DNA of 47,243 bases. Source: Embleya sp040605455. Lineage in GTDB: Bacteria > Actinomycetota > Actinomycetes > Streptomycetales > Streptomycetaceae. The stretch is from positions 1 through 47,243 of the forward strand of contig NZ_JBEXCV010000061.1 in NCBI RefSeq assembly GCF_040605455.1, read 5' to 3'. How positions within the stretch are numbered: the first letter of the stretch is position 1; every line of letters begins with the position of its first letter. Under the pieces are notes generated by a model, which had not been told where the DNA came from, searched no databases, and saw only the letters and a list, made by a program, of their open reading frames with translations. Positions 32,125-40,203 of the stretch are shown here, piece by piece. The translations under genes were made by a program, and so were the position numbers.

Positions 32125-33072
32125 TCAGACGAGGTCGCCCGGATCGGTGTTGGCGCCGCACAGTATTACTGCGACCTTTTCGCCCTGGGCCGGGGTGTAC
32201 GCGCCGGTGGAGAGGGCAGCCAGGGCTGTGGCGGCGGCGTGTTCGACGACGATGCGGAAGTTGTCCCACAGGGCCTGACGGGACTCGACGATGGCCTTGT
32301 CGGAGACCAGGACCGAGAACGCGCCGGTGCGCTGCGCCGTGGCCAGAGCGGTGGCGGAGACCCGGCGCGCGCCCAGGGAGTCGGCGGCGATCGAGTCGGT
32401 CGCCACGTCCACTACCTCGCCTGCCTCCAGTGCCGCGTTGAGCGCGCGGCAGTGTTCCGGCTCGACCGCGACCGTGCGGATTGCGTGTTCCTCGGCGGCG
32501 GTCGCCACGCCCGCGAACAGGCCGCCGCCACCGACCGAGACGATGACCGTGTCCAGCTTCCCGGGCACGCCCGCGAGCATCTCCGGTACCAGCGTGCCCG
32601 CGCCCGCCGCGATCAGCGGGTTGTCGTACGCGTGCGACAACAGCGCGCCGGTCTCCTCGGCGAACCGCCGGGACGCGTCCAGCGCGTCCGCGTACTCGCG
32701 GCCCACGAGCAGCACGTCCGCGCCGTACGTACGCAGCCGCTCCACCTTGACGCGCGGCGCGGTCTCCGGCAGGAACACCGTGGAGCGCACGCCCGCGCTG
32801 CGCGCCGCCCACGCGCACGCGAGGCCCGCGTTGCCGCCGGAGGCGATCACCACGCCGGCCTCGGGCATGGTGCCCGCCTCGATGTGCGCGGTGGTGAAGT
32901 TCGCGGCGCCGCGTGCCTTGAACGATCCGGTGTGCTGGATGTACTCCAACGCGAGCCACACGTGCGGTGACGGATGGATCGGCATCATGGTGACCGGCTG
33001 GGTCTGGCCCACGATGCGGTCGGCGGCGTTCCTGATGTCGCCGTAGGTCAGTTCGGGCGTGGCGGTATCCAT
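32125..33072 (-). CDS. threonine/serine dehydratase-family PLP enzyme
   Basis: The product is 315 residues of fold type II PLP enzymes. K52 in TGSFKARGAANF is the PLP lysine; ASGGNAGLACAWAA binds the substrate carboxylate and SVGGGGLFAGV the cofactor phosphate. It lacks the C-terminal ACT-like regulatory domain of biosynthetic IlvA, so it is a catabolic-type enzyme (threonine, serine or another hydroxyamino acid). The ATG at 33070-33072 was chosen; TAGGGT is 8 nt upstream, one base beyond the leaderless spacing seen elsewhere. It is divergent from the FhuF-like gene across 218 bp. Confidence 0.85.
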   Translation of the reverse strand: MDTATPELTYGDIRNAADRIVGQTQPVTMMPIHPSPHVWLALEYIQHTGSFKARGAANFTTAHIEAGTMPEAGVVIASGGNAGLACAWAARSAGVRSTVFLPETAPRVKVERLRTYGADVLLVGREYADALDASRRFAEETGALLSHAYDNPLIAAGAGTLVPEMLAGVPGKLDTVIVSVGGGGLFAGVATAAEEHAIRTVAVEPEHCRALNAALEAGEVVDVATDSIAADSLGARRVSATALATAQRTGAFSVLVSDKAIVESRQALWDNFRIVVEHAAATALAALSTGAYTPAQGEKVAVILCGANTDPGDLV

Positions 33073-33266
33073 GACGACCGACCCTATGGCTTTGTTCGCC
33101 GGCCGCGGTCCGCGAACCGGGCGCCGTACCGCGGGCGTGGGCCGGACCATCCTCGACAACCCGCGCGTCGGCTCGTCCGCGGAGCGCGCGCCCGTTGCCG
33201 CGTCGCCCACAGGGGTGGGGCTGCGGCGTGTGATCTCACTCTCCGGTGTGCCTTGTGGACACCGAG

Positions 33267-33285
33267 TTAGGCAAGCCTTACCTTC
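33267..33285 (+). promoter_or_regulatory. iron box (DtxR/IdeR/DmdR operator)
   Basis: TTAGGCAAGCCTTACCTTC matches 17 of 19 positions of the degenerate consensus TWAGGTWAGSCTWACCTWA. It overlaps the -10 hexamer and ends 5 nt before the ATG of the FhuF-like gene. Bound iron-loaded repressor would block transcription. Confidence 0.8.
33279..33284 (+). promoter_or_regulatory. -10 element TACCTT, 6 nt before the ATG at 33291
   Basis: TANNNT match lying wholly inside the iron box; leaderless spacing. Confidence 0.5.
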
Positions 33286-33290
33286 GGATC

Positions 33291-34139
33291 ATGACGTTGC
33301 TTGATCTTCGGCAGCCCGTACCATGCCCCGCGTTCGCGGAGACCTTCCGTGCGCTCGGTGCCGCGTGCCCGCTGATCGCGGTCGAGCCCGGGCGCCCGAG
33401 AGCGGACCTGCTGCCCGCCTCGCGGCTGGCGAGCGACCCCGACGTGATCGCCGGCGTACTGGCCGCCGAGCGGCAGCGGATCACCGCGACGCTCGACGTC
33501 GAACCGCGCGCCGACGCGATCGCGATGTGGGCGCTGCACGGCTACGCGTGGTACGCGTGCCTGATGCACGCCGGGCCCTGGTTCCTGAACCGCCGCGTCC
33601 CCCTCGTGGGCTTGGACGACGTGTGGATCGACCTCGGATCCGAACGGTCGAGCCGGTCCTTCACGGTCGCCTCGGGCACCTTCGCGTGCCTGCCCGAAGA
33701 CCCGGACGCGGGCGCGGTCGGCGCGCGGGTGGTGGCCGACGAGCCCGCCCTGCGGGCCGAGCTGCTGCGCGCGGTGTCCGAGCACCTGGAGCCGCTGCTC
33801 GGCGCGTTCCGGTCGCACCTGCGCCGGGGCGAGCGGGTGTTGTGGAACATGGTGGCGGACGAGCTGGTGAGCGCCGTCTGGTATCTGGGCCGCATGCTCG
33901 GCGAGGCCGAGGGCGACCGCGCCGTCCGCGAACTCGGCGAACTGCTCCCCGGCGACACCGGTCGCTTCAAGCGCGCCGCGGGCTTTCGCACCCTGGCCGG
34001 CACCGAGGGCCGCACCCACTGCAATCGCACCCAGAGCGTGTGCTGCCTGTGGTACACCCTCGACCCGAACGCCCTGTGCGGCACCTGCCCCCGCGCCGAC
34101 GACGCGCGCCAAGCGGCCATCCTGGAGGGCCGCGCCTGA
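33291..34139 (+). CDS. FhuF-like ferric-siderophore reductase, [2Fe-2S] protein
   Basis: The product is 282 residues. The C-terminal motif C251-C252-x10-C263-x2-C266, in VCCLWYTLDPNALCGTCP, is the [2Fe-2S] ligand set of the FhuF family; C244 nearby is an extra cysteine. The N-terminal 240 residues form the FhuF/IucA-like helical part with WALHGYAWYAC and RGERVLWNMVADEL. Such proteins reduce ferric siderophores in the cytoplasm to release iron. ATG 33291 is preferred to the GTG at 33246 because the latter would put the iron box inside the gene. Iron-responsive repression by the DmdR1 protein encoded at 41802 is the simplest reading. Confidence 0.87.
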   Translation: MTLLDLRQPVPCPAFAETFRALGAACPLIAVEPGRPRADLLPASRLASDPDVIAGVLAAERQRITATLDVEPRADAIAMWALHGYAWYACLMHAGPWFLNRRVPLVGLDDVWIDLGSERSSRSFTVASGTFACLPEDPDAGAVGARVVADEPALRAELLRAVSEHLEPLLGAFRSHLRRGERVLWNMVADELVSAVWYLGRMLGEAEGDRAVRELGELLPGDTGRFKRAAGFRTLAGTEGRTHCNRTQSVCCLWYTLDPNALCGTCPRADDARQAAILEGRA

Positions 34140-34253
34140 GCCTGCGGCGCGGGGTTCGTGCCCACCAGCGCACCCGTTTCGTCGCGGAGGACGGTTGCGG
34201 ATTTACGGCAGTCGGATCGCCCGGTCGGGCCTCGCGGCCAGGTCGGGAACGAC

Positions 34254-34285
34254 GGAGCCCCGCCCCCTGTGGGGAGCGGGGTTCC
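34254..34285. terminator. bidirectional terminator between the ferric reductase and citrate synthase
   Basis: GGAGCCCCGC pairs with GCGGGGTTCC (one wobble), and inside it CCCC with GGGG around the loop TGT and a bulged A. It lies 18 bp after the end of the citrate synthase gene on the minus strand. Confidence 0.75.
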
Positions 34286-34303
34286 GGGTGAGGCGTCCGG
34301 TGT

Positions 34304-35416
34304 TCAGTGCTTCAGGTTGCGGACCGTGTCGTCGTAGCCCGGGACCTCGGTGATCGGGCGGGTGCCCGGGCCGATGTACAGGGCGGCCGGACGGACCAGG
34401 CGCGAGGTGCGCTTGTGCTCCAGGATGTGCGCACTCCACCCGGCGGTCCGGGCGCAGGTGAACATCGAGGTGAACATGTGGGCCGGAACCTCGGCGAAGT
34501 CCAGCATCACCGCGGCCCAGAACTCCACGTTGGTGGCCAGGATCCGGTCCGGGCGCCGAGCCTGGAGCTCCTCCAACGCCGCCTTCTCCAGTGCCGCGGC
34601 CACCTCGTAGCGAGGCGCCCCCAGCTCCTTGGCCGTGCGCCGCAGCACGCGTGCGCGGGGGTCCTCGGCACGATAGACCCGGTGGCCGAAGCCCATCAGG
34701 CGCTCGCCGCGGTCGAGGACGCCCTTGACGTACGCCGTGGCGTCGCCGGTGCGCTCGATCTCCTCGATCATGTGCAGCACGCGCGAGGGGGCACCACCGT
34801 GCAGCGGGCCGGACATCGCGCCGACCGCGCCGGACAGACACGCCGCGACGTCGGCACCGGTGCCCGCGATCACGCGCGCGGTGAACGTCGAGGCGTTCAT
34901 GCCGTGCTCGGCCGCCGACGTCCAGTAGGCGTCGACCGCCTTGACGTGCTGCGGGTCCGGCTCGCCGCGCCAGCGGATCATGAAGCGCTCGACGATGGTC
35001 TGCGCCTTGTCGATCTCGCTCTGCGGCACCATCGGCTTCTCCAGGCCGCGGGCCGACTGGGCGACGTACGACAGCGCCATCACGGCGGCCCGGGCGAGGT
35101 CGTCCCGTGCCTGGGCATCGTCGATGTCGTGCAGCGGTTTCAGACCCCACACCGGGGCGAGCATGGCCAGCGCGCTCTGCACGTCCACGCGGACATCGCC
35201 GGAATGGATCGGGATCGGAAACGGTTCGGCCGGCGGCAGGCCGGGGTTGAACGCCCCATCCACCAGTAGGCCCCAGACGTTGCCGAACGAGACGTGGCCG
35301 ACGAGGTCCTCGATGTCCACACCTCGGTACCGGAGCGCGCCACCCTCCTTGTCGGGTTCGGCGATCTCCGTCTCGAACGCTATGACTCCTTCGAGCCCGG
35401 GTACGAACTCGGACAT
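34304..35416 (-). CDS. citrate synthase 2
   Basis: The product is 370 residues, the short dimeric type of Gram-positive bacteria. The catalytic residues are present: H206 in PLHGGAPSR, H245 in GFGHRVYRAEDPRA and D306 in VMLDFAEVP. It condenses oxaloacetate and acetyl-CoA; paralogues in this branch can act as 2-methylcitrate synthase. GAGGAG lies 7 nt before ATG 35416, which decides the start over an in-frame codon 15 nt upstream. The divergent neighbour is pdxH, as in streptomycetes (recalled). Confidence 0.92.
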   Translation of the reverse strand: MSEFVPGLEGVIAFETEIAEPDKEGGALRYRGVDIEDLVGHVSFGNVWGLLVDGAFNPGLPPAEPFPIPIHSGDVRVDVQSALAMLAPVWGLKPLHDIDDAQARDDLARAAVMALSYVAQSARGLEKPMVPQSEIDKAQTIVERFMIRWRGEPDPQHVKAVDAYWTSAAEHGMNASTFTARVIAGTGADVAACLSGAVGAMSGPLHGGAPSRVLHMIEEIERTGDATAYVKGVLDRGERLMGFGHRVYRAEDPRARVLRRTAKELGAPRYEVAAALEKAALEELQARRPDRILATNVEFWAAVMLDFAEVPAHMFTSMFTCARTAGWSAHILEHKRTSRLVRPAALYIGPGTRPITEVPGYDDTVRNLKH

Positions 35417-35746
35417 CAGGCGGCTCCTCATGCGATCTCGACTGACTTGTGGCCGGGTCCTTCATACCCCGCACTACCACACCGTGTCTTCCCCCGAACA
35501 AGGCCGGGGCGCATGGTGCCGATCATGCTCCGCACCTGGGCTCCGCCGGTGATTCGGGGAGGTGTTCCGCTCGGTCCGGGCGAGGCCGGGATGGTGCCTC
35601 GCCTGAAGGTATGGGCCGATCGAAGTCCGTCGGTCAGGATATCTCTCGATATCGAGACGACCTACGCCGGAACCCGTCCGAGTGAGTGAGGTCCGGCACA
35701 AAACGGCCGGTTCGGTCGTCCCGGGAGCACCAGGTCGGGGGGGATC
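35417..35746. other. 330-bp divergent gap between citrate synthase and pdxH
   Basis: It holds both promoters and the 14-bp palindrome at 35644-35657. No coding sequence is seen on either strand. The pdxH ribosome binding site (GGGGGGG) is at 35737-35743. Confidence 0.5.
35644..35657. promoter_or_regulatory. 14-bp perfect palindrome upstream of pdxH
   Basis: TCTCGATATCGAGA is a perfect palindrome about 90 bp before pdxH, in a locally AT-richer spot (GGATATC precedes it). Operator candidate for a dimeric repressor; the regulator is not known. Confidence 0.5.
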
Positions 35747-36439
35747 GTGCCGGCGGCAGGCGCCGAGTGGTACTCGTTGTCCGTGGAGTTCACCGAGCTT
35801 GCCGCCATGCGCCGGCAGTACCGAGGCGAAGGCATCGACGTCGGCGCGTTGCCGCCGACCCCCTTCCCGTTGTTCGGCGCGTGGCTGGCGGAGGTGGCCG
35901 CGGCCGAGTTGCCCGAGCCCAACGCGATGGTCGTCGCGACCGCTACTCCGGCCGGCCGGCCGAGCACGCGCACGGTGCTGCTCAAGGAGTTCGACGGGCA
36001 CGGCTTCGTCTTCTATACGAACTACGACTCGCGCAAGGGCGGCGAACTGGCCGCGAACCCGGCGGTGAGCCTGCTCTTCCCCTGGCACGCGCTGGCGCGT
36101 CAGGTGATCGTGAGCGGATCCGCCGAACGGGTGTCGCGCGAGGTCACCGCCGAGTACTTCCGCTCCCGGCCGCGCGGCTCACGGATCGGGGCCTGGGCCA
36201 GCGAGCAGTCCAGCGTGGTGTCCGGGCGGGAGCAGTTGGAGAAGCGCTACGCGGAGGCCGCAGCCGGGTTCGCGGACATCGACGACATCCCGGTGCCGGA
36301 GTTCTGGGGCGGCTTTCGGGTCCGGCCGGATGCGGTGGAGTTCTGGCAGGGGCGGGAGAACCGGATGCACGACCGGCTGCGCTACCTGCGCGAGGGCGAC
36401 GAGGGTGCGCCGTGGCGGGTCGAGCGATTGAGTCCGTGA
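35747..36439 (+). CDS. pdxH: pyridoxamine 5'-phosphate oxidase PdxH
   Basis: The product is 230 residues. It oxidises pyridoxamine or pyridoxine phosphate to pyridoxal phosphate with FMN. RPSTRTVLLKEFDGHGFVFY and NYDSRKGGELAANP bind FMN and phosphate; ASEQSS and the C-terminal EFWQGRENRMHDRLRY signature are diagnostic. GTG 35747 follows GGGGGGGATC; a later GTG at codon 13 lacks a ribosome binding site. The protein sits beside citrate synthase, and its cofactor product serves SerC and the PLP dehydratase encoded elsewhere in the window. Confidence 0.92.
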   Translation: MPAAGAEWYSLSVEFTELAAMRRQYRGEGIDVGALPPTPFPLFGAWLAEVAAAELPEPNAMVVATATPAGRPSTRTVLLKEFDGHGFVFYTNYDSRKGGELAANPAVSLLFPWHALARQVIVSGSAERVSREVTAEYFRSRPRGSRIGAWASEQSSVVSGREQLEKRYAEAAAGFADIDDIPVPEFWGGFRVRPDAVEFWQGRENRMHDRLRYLREGDEGAPWRVERLSP

Positions 36440-37066
36440 GGGCGTCCGGCCGAGCCGGTGCGCCCGTGGGCGCGGCCCCACCGACGCCGGCCGGACCCCT
36501 CGCCTCTCCCCGGCGCGTCAGCGCCCCCGAGATGGGCTGCCCCAAGTGATCGACGCGCGAAGCGCGGAGAGCGGCGGAGCCGCAAGTGTGGACTTCGTGG
36601 CCCGGAGCGAAGCGGAGGGACACGAAGTCCCGAGCGAGGGGCCGCCTTTTTCTCGGAGGAGCGAAGCGGGGGAGAGAAAAAGGTGGTGCCTCGCGAGCCG
36701 GCGACAAAGTCGCCCGAATAAAGCGACCCGCAGGTCGCTTCTCCGTCCGCCTCGGTGAGGTGGAACGAAGGCCGGGGGACGATCCCGGCGACCTGCGGGT
36801 CGGGTGTCTGCCTGGTGTTGCCGGCCGCCTGCCTGCGTCCGTCGCGGTGCACTCACGACGGGGCCTGCCGAGCCGGTAAACCGGAGTGGCGGCTAGCGGG
36901 CAGCCACCTCACGCGTCCGAATGCCATGCAACTTCAGACCACCTCCTCTCCCGTGTGCCAGTGAGGTTAGATCGGCCCGTAGGCGGGTGCAACGCATTTA
37001 CGAGGTGCCCGATCCCACATCGAAATCAGGAATAGATGCAGGGCACATTGGGATTGGATAGCGCGG
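36440..37066. ncRNA. 627-bp gene-free, hairpin-rich region (candidate structured RNA or DNA element)
   Basis: No frame has coding character, but stems are dense: CGCGC-GAA-GCGCG (36554-36566); GACTTCGTG with CACGAAGTC (36591-36629); CCTTTTTCTC with GAGAAAAAGG (36645-36683, extendable to 14 bp with wobbles); GCGAC-AAA-GTCGC (36701-36713); AAGCGACC-CGCA-GGTCGCTT (36721-36740); and the distal GCGACCTGCGGGTC (36788-36801), which can pair with 36725-36738 instead. CCGG-TAAA-CCGG follows at 36873-36884. The T and A runs stand out in such GC-rich DNA. The left part may simply terminate pdxH; the rest is unexplained. Confidence 0.45.
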
Positions 37067-38323
37067 GTGCCCCCTGCCTCGAAGCGCCTGGCCAAGGCCG
37101 TCCTCGCGGACGTGACCCCGCTGCGCGAGTTCCCCGCCTTCCGTCGTCTGTGGTTCGGCCACTCGGTCTCCTCGCTGGGTCAGCAGATGACCGCTGTCGC
37201 GGTGGCGATCCAGGTGTACGACCTGACCGAGTCCAACTTCGCGGTCGGTCTGGTGGGGTTGTGTTCGGTGGTGCCGCTGATCGTGTTCGGGCTGCTCGGC
37301 GGCGCGATCGCGGACAGCCTGGACCGCCGACTGGTCGGCCTGGTGACCGCGAGCGGGCTCTCCGCGGTGTCGATCGTGCTGGCCGTGCAGGCGTTCCTCG
37401 ATCTCGGCCAGGTGTGGCTGCTGTACGCCGCGGTGGCGGTGCAGTCCGCGTTCTTCGCGGTGAACAACCCCGCGCGGACCTCGATGATCCCCAAGCTGTT
37501 GCCCGGGGAGCGACTGCCCGCCGCCAACGCGCTGAACTCGATAGCCATGGCACTCGCGATGACGGTCGGGCCGATGCTCGGCGGCCTGGTGATCGGCCTG
37601 TGGAGCTTCCAGGCCGCCTATCTGATCGACGCGATCGCCTTCTCCGCGGCGCTGTACGCGATGTGGCGGCTGCCGTCGATGCCGCCGACCCGGGCCGAGG
37701 GCGGGCCCAGGCGAGCCTCGGTGCTGGAGGGGCTGCGCTTCTTGCGGAGCAGGCCCAACATTCGGATGACGTTCCTGACCGATGTCGTCGCGATGGTGTT
37801 CGGCATGCCGCGCGCGCTGTTCCCGGCGATGGCCGCGACGCTGTACGGCGGCGGGGCCACGACGGTCGGCCTGTTGGTCGCGGCGCCGGCGGTGGGCTCG
37901 CTCGCGGGCGGGCTGTTCTCCGGCTGGCTGGGCCGAGTGCAGCGGCAGGGGCGCGCGGTCGTGCTCGCGGTGATCGCGTGGGGGACGTGCGTCGCGGTGT
38001 TCGGGCTGGGTGGCCCGCTGTGGCTCGGCCTGATCCTGCTGGCGCTCGCGGGCTGCGCGGACACCATCAGCATGGTCTTTCGCAACACGATCATGCAGGT
38101 GGCGACCCCGGACGAGATGCGGGGACGGCTGGCCGGTGTGTTCATCGTGGTGGTCGCCGGCGGGCCCCGGCTCGGCGACTTCGAGGCCGGGTCGGTGGCC
38201 GCGCTGAGCACCGAGCGGATCTCCGTGGTCAGCGGCGGACTGGCCTGCGTGATCCTGGCGATCGCGCTGTCGCTGCGTTGGCGCGGCTTCTGGCGCTACG
38301 ACGCTCGCGACCCGCAGCCCTGA
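37067..38323 (+). CDS. MFS transporter, EntS-like (MFS_3 type)
   Basis: The product is 418 residues with about twelve helices. LREFPAFRRLWFGHSVSSLGQQMTAVAVAIQVYDLT is the start typical of the enterobactin-exporter-like branch, and GGAIADSLDRR follows helix 2. It is a paralogue of the transporter at 26535. The start is GTG 37067, with only a weak GCGCGG before it; TTGGAT lies 7 nt upstream and could be a variant -10. It is preceded by the 627-bp structured region. Substrate unknown. Confidence 0.85.
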   Translation: MPPASKRLAKAVLADVTPLREFPAFRRLWFGHSVSSLGQQMTAVAVAIQVYDLTESNFAVGLVGLCSVVPLIVFGLLGGAIADSLDRRLVGLVTASGLSAVSIVLAVQAFLDLGQVWLLYAAVAVQSAFFAVNNPARTSMIPKLLPGERLPAANALNSIAMALAMTVGPMLGGLVIGLWSFQAAYLIDAIAFSAALYAMWRLPSMPPTRAEGGPRRASVLEGLRFLRSRPNIRMTFLTDVVAMVFGMPRALFPAMAATLYGGGATTVGLLVAAPAVGSLAGGLFSGWLGRVQRQGRAVVLAVIAWGTCVAVFGLGGPLWLGLILLALAGCADTISMVFRNTIMQVATPDEMRGRLAGVFIVVVAGGPRLGDFEAGSVAALSTERISVVSGGLACVILAIALSLRWRGFWRYDARDPQP

Positions 38324-38355
38324 CCGGCCCGGGAGCCCGTCCGAGCCGACCGGAA

Positions 38356-38380
38356 CCGACCCGACCCGACCCGACCCGAG
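38356..38380. repeat. CCGAC pentanucleotide microsatellite
   Basis: Four perfect CCGAC units and a fifth CCGAG in the gap between two convergent genes. Confidence 0.7.
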
Positions 38381-38413
38381 CCGCCTACGCCGAGCCGACG
38401 CGGCCGGGCCGAC

Positions 38414-38439
38414 CGGACGGGACCGGCTCGACCCGTCCG
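38414..38439. terminator. hairpin between the MFS and thioesterase-like genes
   Basis: CGGACGGG pairs with CCCGTCCG (8 bp) around a 10-nt loop. A second hairpin, GACCGGC with GCCGGTC, follows at 38439-38457. Both lie in the convergent gap. Confidence 0.55.
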
Positions 38440-38455
38440 ACCGGCGCGGCGCCGG

Positions 38456-39373
38456 TCAAACGCGCGGCGCGATCCACACCTGTTCCGCGTGCGCGGCCAC
38501 CCGGCCCTCGGCGTCGTAGAGCGTCGTCGCGGTGCGCACCTTGCGGCCCTCCCGGCCGAGTCGGCGCCCGAGTACGACGCACGGCTCGTCCGGATAGGGC
38601 AGCGCGTACACGTGAGCGGTCATCCGGCCGAGCAACAGCGCGGTGTCCCGGTCCATCCCCGTCCAGCCGCCGGGGCAGTCGAGCGCCGCCCAGACGAACT
38701 CGGAGCCGATCTGCTCGGCGTCGGGCGCGACCAGCGAGGTGTGCGGGGTCCACACGCATGCGTTGGTGTCCGGACGGTCCGCGAGCATGCCCGGGAACAA
38801 CCGCAGGCCGTCGCCCTCGGCCCGCCCGGGGCCGCACACGAAACACTCGGTGTAGGGGTTCCACGCCGCGAATCCGGCGAAGGACCGACTCGCCTCGTCC
38901 GCCTCGGCGGGGGTCACCGGGTCGATCGGTGTGGGCAGCGGCAACGCGGCGTCCACCGGCACCGCCTCGGCGATCGTCCCGTCGCCCTGATGCAGCGTCA
39001 GCACACCCGTTCCGGCGTCACGGGTGAGCGCCAGCGGCCGGTCCAGCGGCACCGCGCGGCGCAGCGTCACGGTCACCCCGGAGGCCGTCCCGCCGCTTGC
39101 GCGACCGGCCAGCAATCCGGCCAGATAACCGCCGTTGCCCATGCCCGGCGGCCCGTTGAACCGGCCCGGGACCACAATCGCGGCCGTGCGCGGGTCGGGC
39201 ACGCCGACCGACTCGGCCGACACCGATTCGGCCGGCCCTGGGTCGGATGCCTGTTCAAACGCCTTCTCGGCCCCGGTCGGCGTGGACGACCGATCGGCCG
39301 GCGACTGCCGGTCCGGGGCTTGCCGCTCCGCGGACTGCCGGTCCGAGGACTGGGACCGCGCGTTGGGATGCAC
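38456..39373 (-). CDS. thioesterase-like hotdog protein
   Basis: The product is 305 residues. From about residue 55 it has two hotdog-like halves; NGGYLAGLLAGRA matches the thioesterase helix and NPYTECFVCGPGRAEGDGLRLFPG (C177, C180) is a motif of an actinobacterial acyl-CoA thioesterase-like family. The first 50 residues are disordered, with DRQS-like repeats (RQSAERQAPDRQSPADRS). GTG 39373 is preferred because GAGGTGA lies 8 nt upstream; GTG 39385 overlaps the stop codon of the SIS gene and is possible. The gene is coupled to the SIS gene. Substrate unknown. Confidence 0.75.
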   Translation of the reverse strand: MHPNARSQSSDRQSAERQAPDRQSPADRSSTPTGAEKAFEQASDPGPAESVSAESVGVPDPRTAAIVVPGRFNGPPGMGNGGYLAGLLAGRASGGTASGVTVTLRRAVPLDRPLALTRDAGTGVLTLHQGDGTIAEAVPVDAALPLPTPIDPVTPAEADEASRSFAGFAAWNPYTECFVCGPGRAEGDGLRLFPGMLADRPDTNACVWTPHTSLVAPDAEQIGSEFVWAALDCPGGWTGMDRDTALLLGRMTAHVYALPYPDEPCVVLGRRLGREGRKVRTATTLYDAEGRVAAHAEQVWIAPRV

Positions 39374-39381
39374 TGCCGGGT

Positions 39382-40128
39382 TCACCTCAGGTAGAAGATC
39401 CGGTCCGCGTGTTCGGCCAGCAACCGCTCGTTCCACGCGGCTCCGCCCTCGACGTTCGCGGACATGAACACCGGGGGCTCGATCCCCCGGGAGACCAGGT
39501 GGCCGATCACGTTGACCATGAGTGTCTGCAGCACCGCCGAGCACACCACACCCGAGGTCGGGCCGATTCGCTGCGGCACGCCATCGGCCTCCAGCGCGGC
39601 GTCGCCCGGCGGGATGGCGGTGTCCAGCACGACATCGCAGTTGTCGAGGACTCGCGTACCCGATGGATGCCTGGGCGATTCGGCCTCGCTGGCCACGATC
39701 GATGTGACGCCGACCACGAGCGCGCCGCGCTCGCGCGCCAGACGGGCGATCTCCACGGGCAGCCCGTTGCGTCCGGACAGCGAGATCACCACGAGCACGT
39801 CACCCTTGCGCAGGCCCGCGCCGTCCAGTACCGGACCGGCCAGCTCGGCGAGTTTCTCCACCGCGGTGCTGACCGTGATCGGGCGCACGGAGAGTTCGTT
39901 GCCGGGGGCGATCAGCGGGTTGGCCAGGATCAAGCCGCCCGCACGGTAGATCACGTCCTGCGCGGCGAGCGCGGAGTGGCCGCCGCCGAACACGAACAGC
40001 CGGCCACCGGCCGCCAGCGCCTGGGCGACCCGGTCCGCGGCTCGGTCGATGGTGGGCAGTTCTTCGTCCCGCAGCCGCTCCAGCAGGCCGATCGCCGCGT
40101 CGAGGTAACGCGCACCCAGCTCGACCAT
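39382..40128 (-). CDS. SIS-domain protein (UPF0309-like)
   Basis: The product is 248 residues with a sugar isomerase (SIS) fold: FVFGGGHSALAAQDVIYRAGGL near 44-65 and VVISLSGRNGLPVEIARLARERGALVVGV near 115-145. It binds phosphosugars; it may be an isomerase, or an amino-sugar phosphate binding regulator. It resembles the UPF0309 family of unknown function found near dmdR1 in streptomycetes as I recall. GGAGG lies 7 nt before the ATG. It is followed directly by the thioesterase-like gene. Confidence 0.83.
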   Translation of the reverse strand: MVELGARYLDAAIGLLERLRDEELPTIDRAADRVAQALAAGGRLFVFGGGHSALAAQDVIYRAGGLILANPLIAPGNELSVRPITVSTAVEKLAELAGPVLDGAGLRKGDVLVVISLSGRNGLPVEIARLARERGALVVGVTSIVASEAESPRHPSGTRVLDNCDVVLDTAIPPGDAALEADGVPQRIGPTSGVVCSAVLQTLMVNVIGHLVSRGIEPPVFMSANVEGGAAWNERLLAEHADRIFYLR

Positions 40129-40203
40129 GCCCGGTCCTCCCGTTCCTTCGGTGCGTTCGGCGCTTCGTAGCCGGATCCGCCGTGCGTACGCGGATTCGGC
40201 ACC

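Noticed and set aside
36853..36927. 24-residue minus-strand ORF as a leader peptide
   Set aside because: Its GGAGG lies about 14 nt from the ATG, and there is no downstream gene on that strand for it to control.
36963..36969. Half iron box (AGGTTAG) upstream of the MFS gene at 37067
   Set aside because: The second half-site is missing.
38356..38380. CCGAC repeat as a functional element
   Set aside because: A short microsatellite in a convergent gap; simple slippage explains it.
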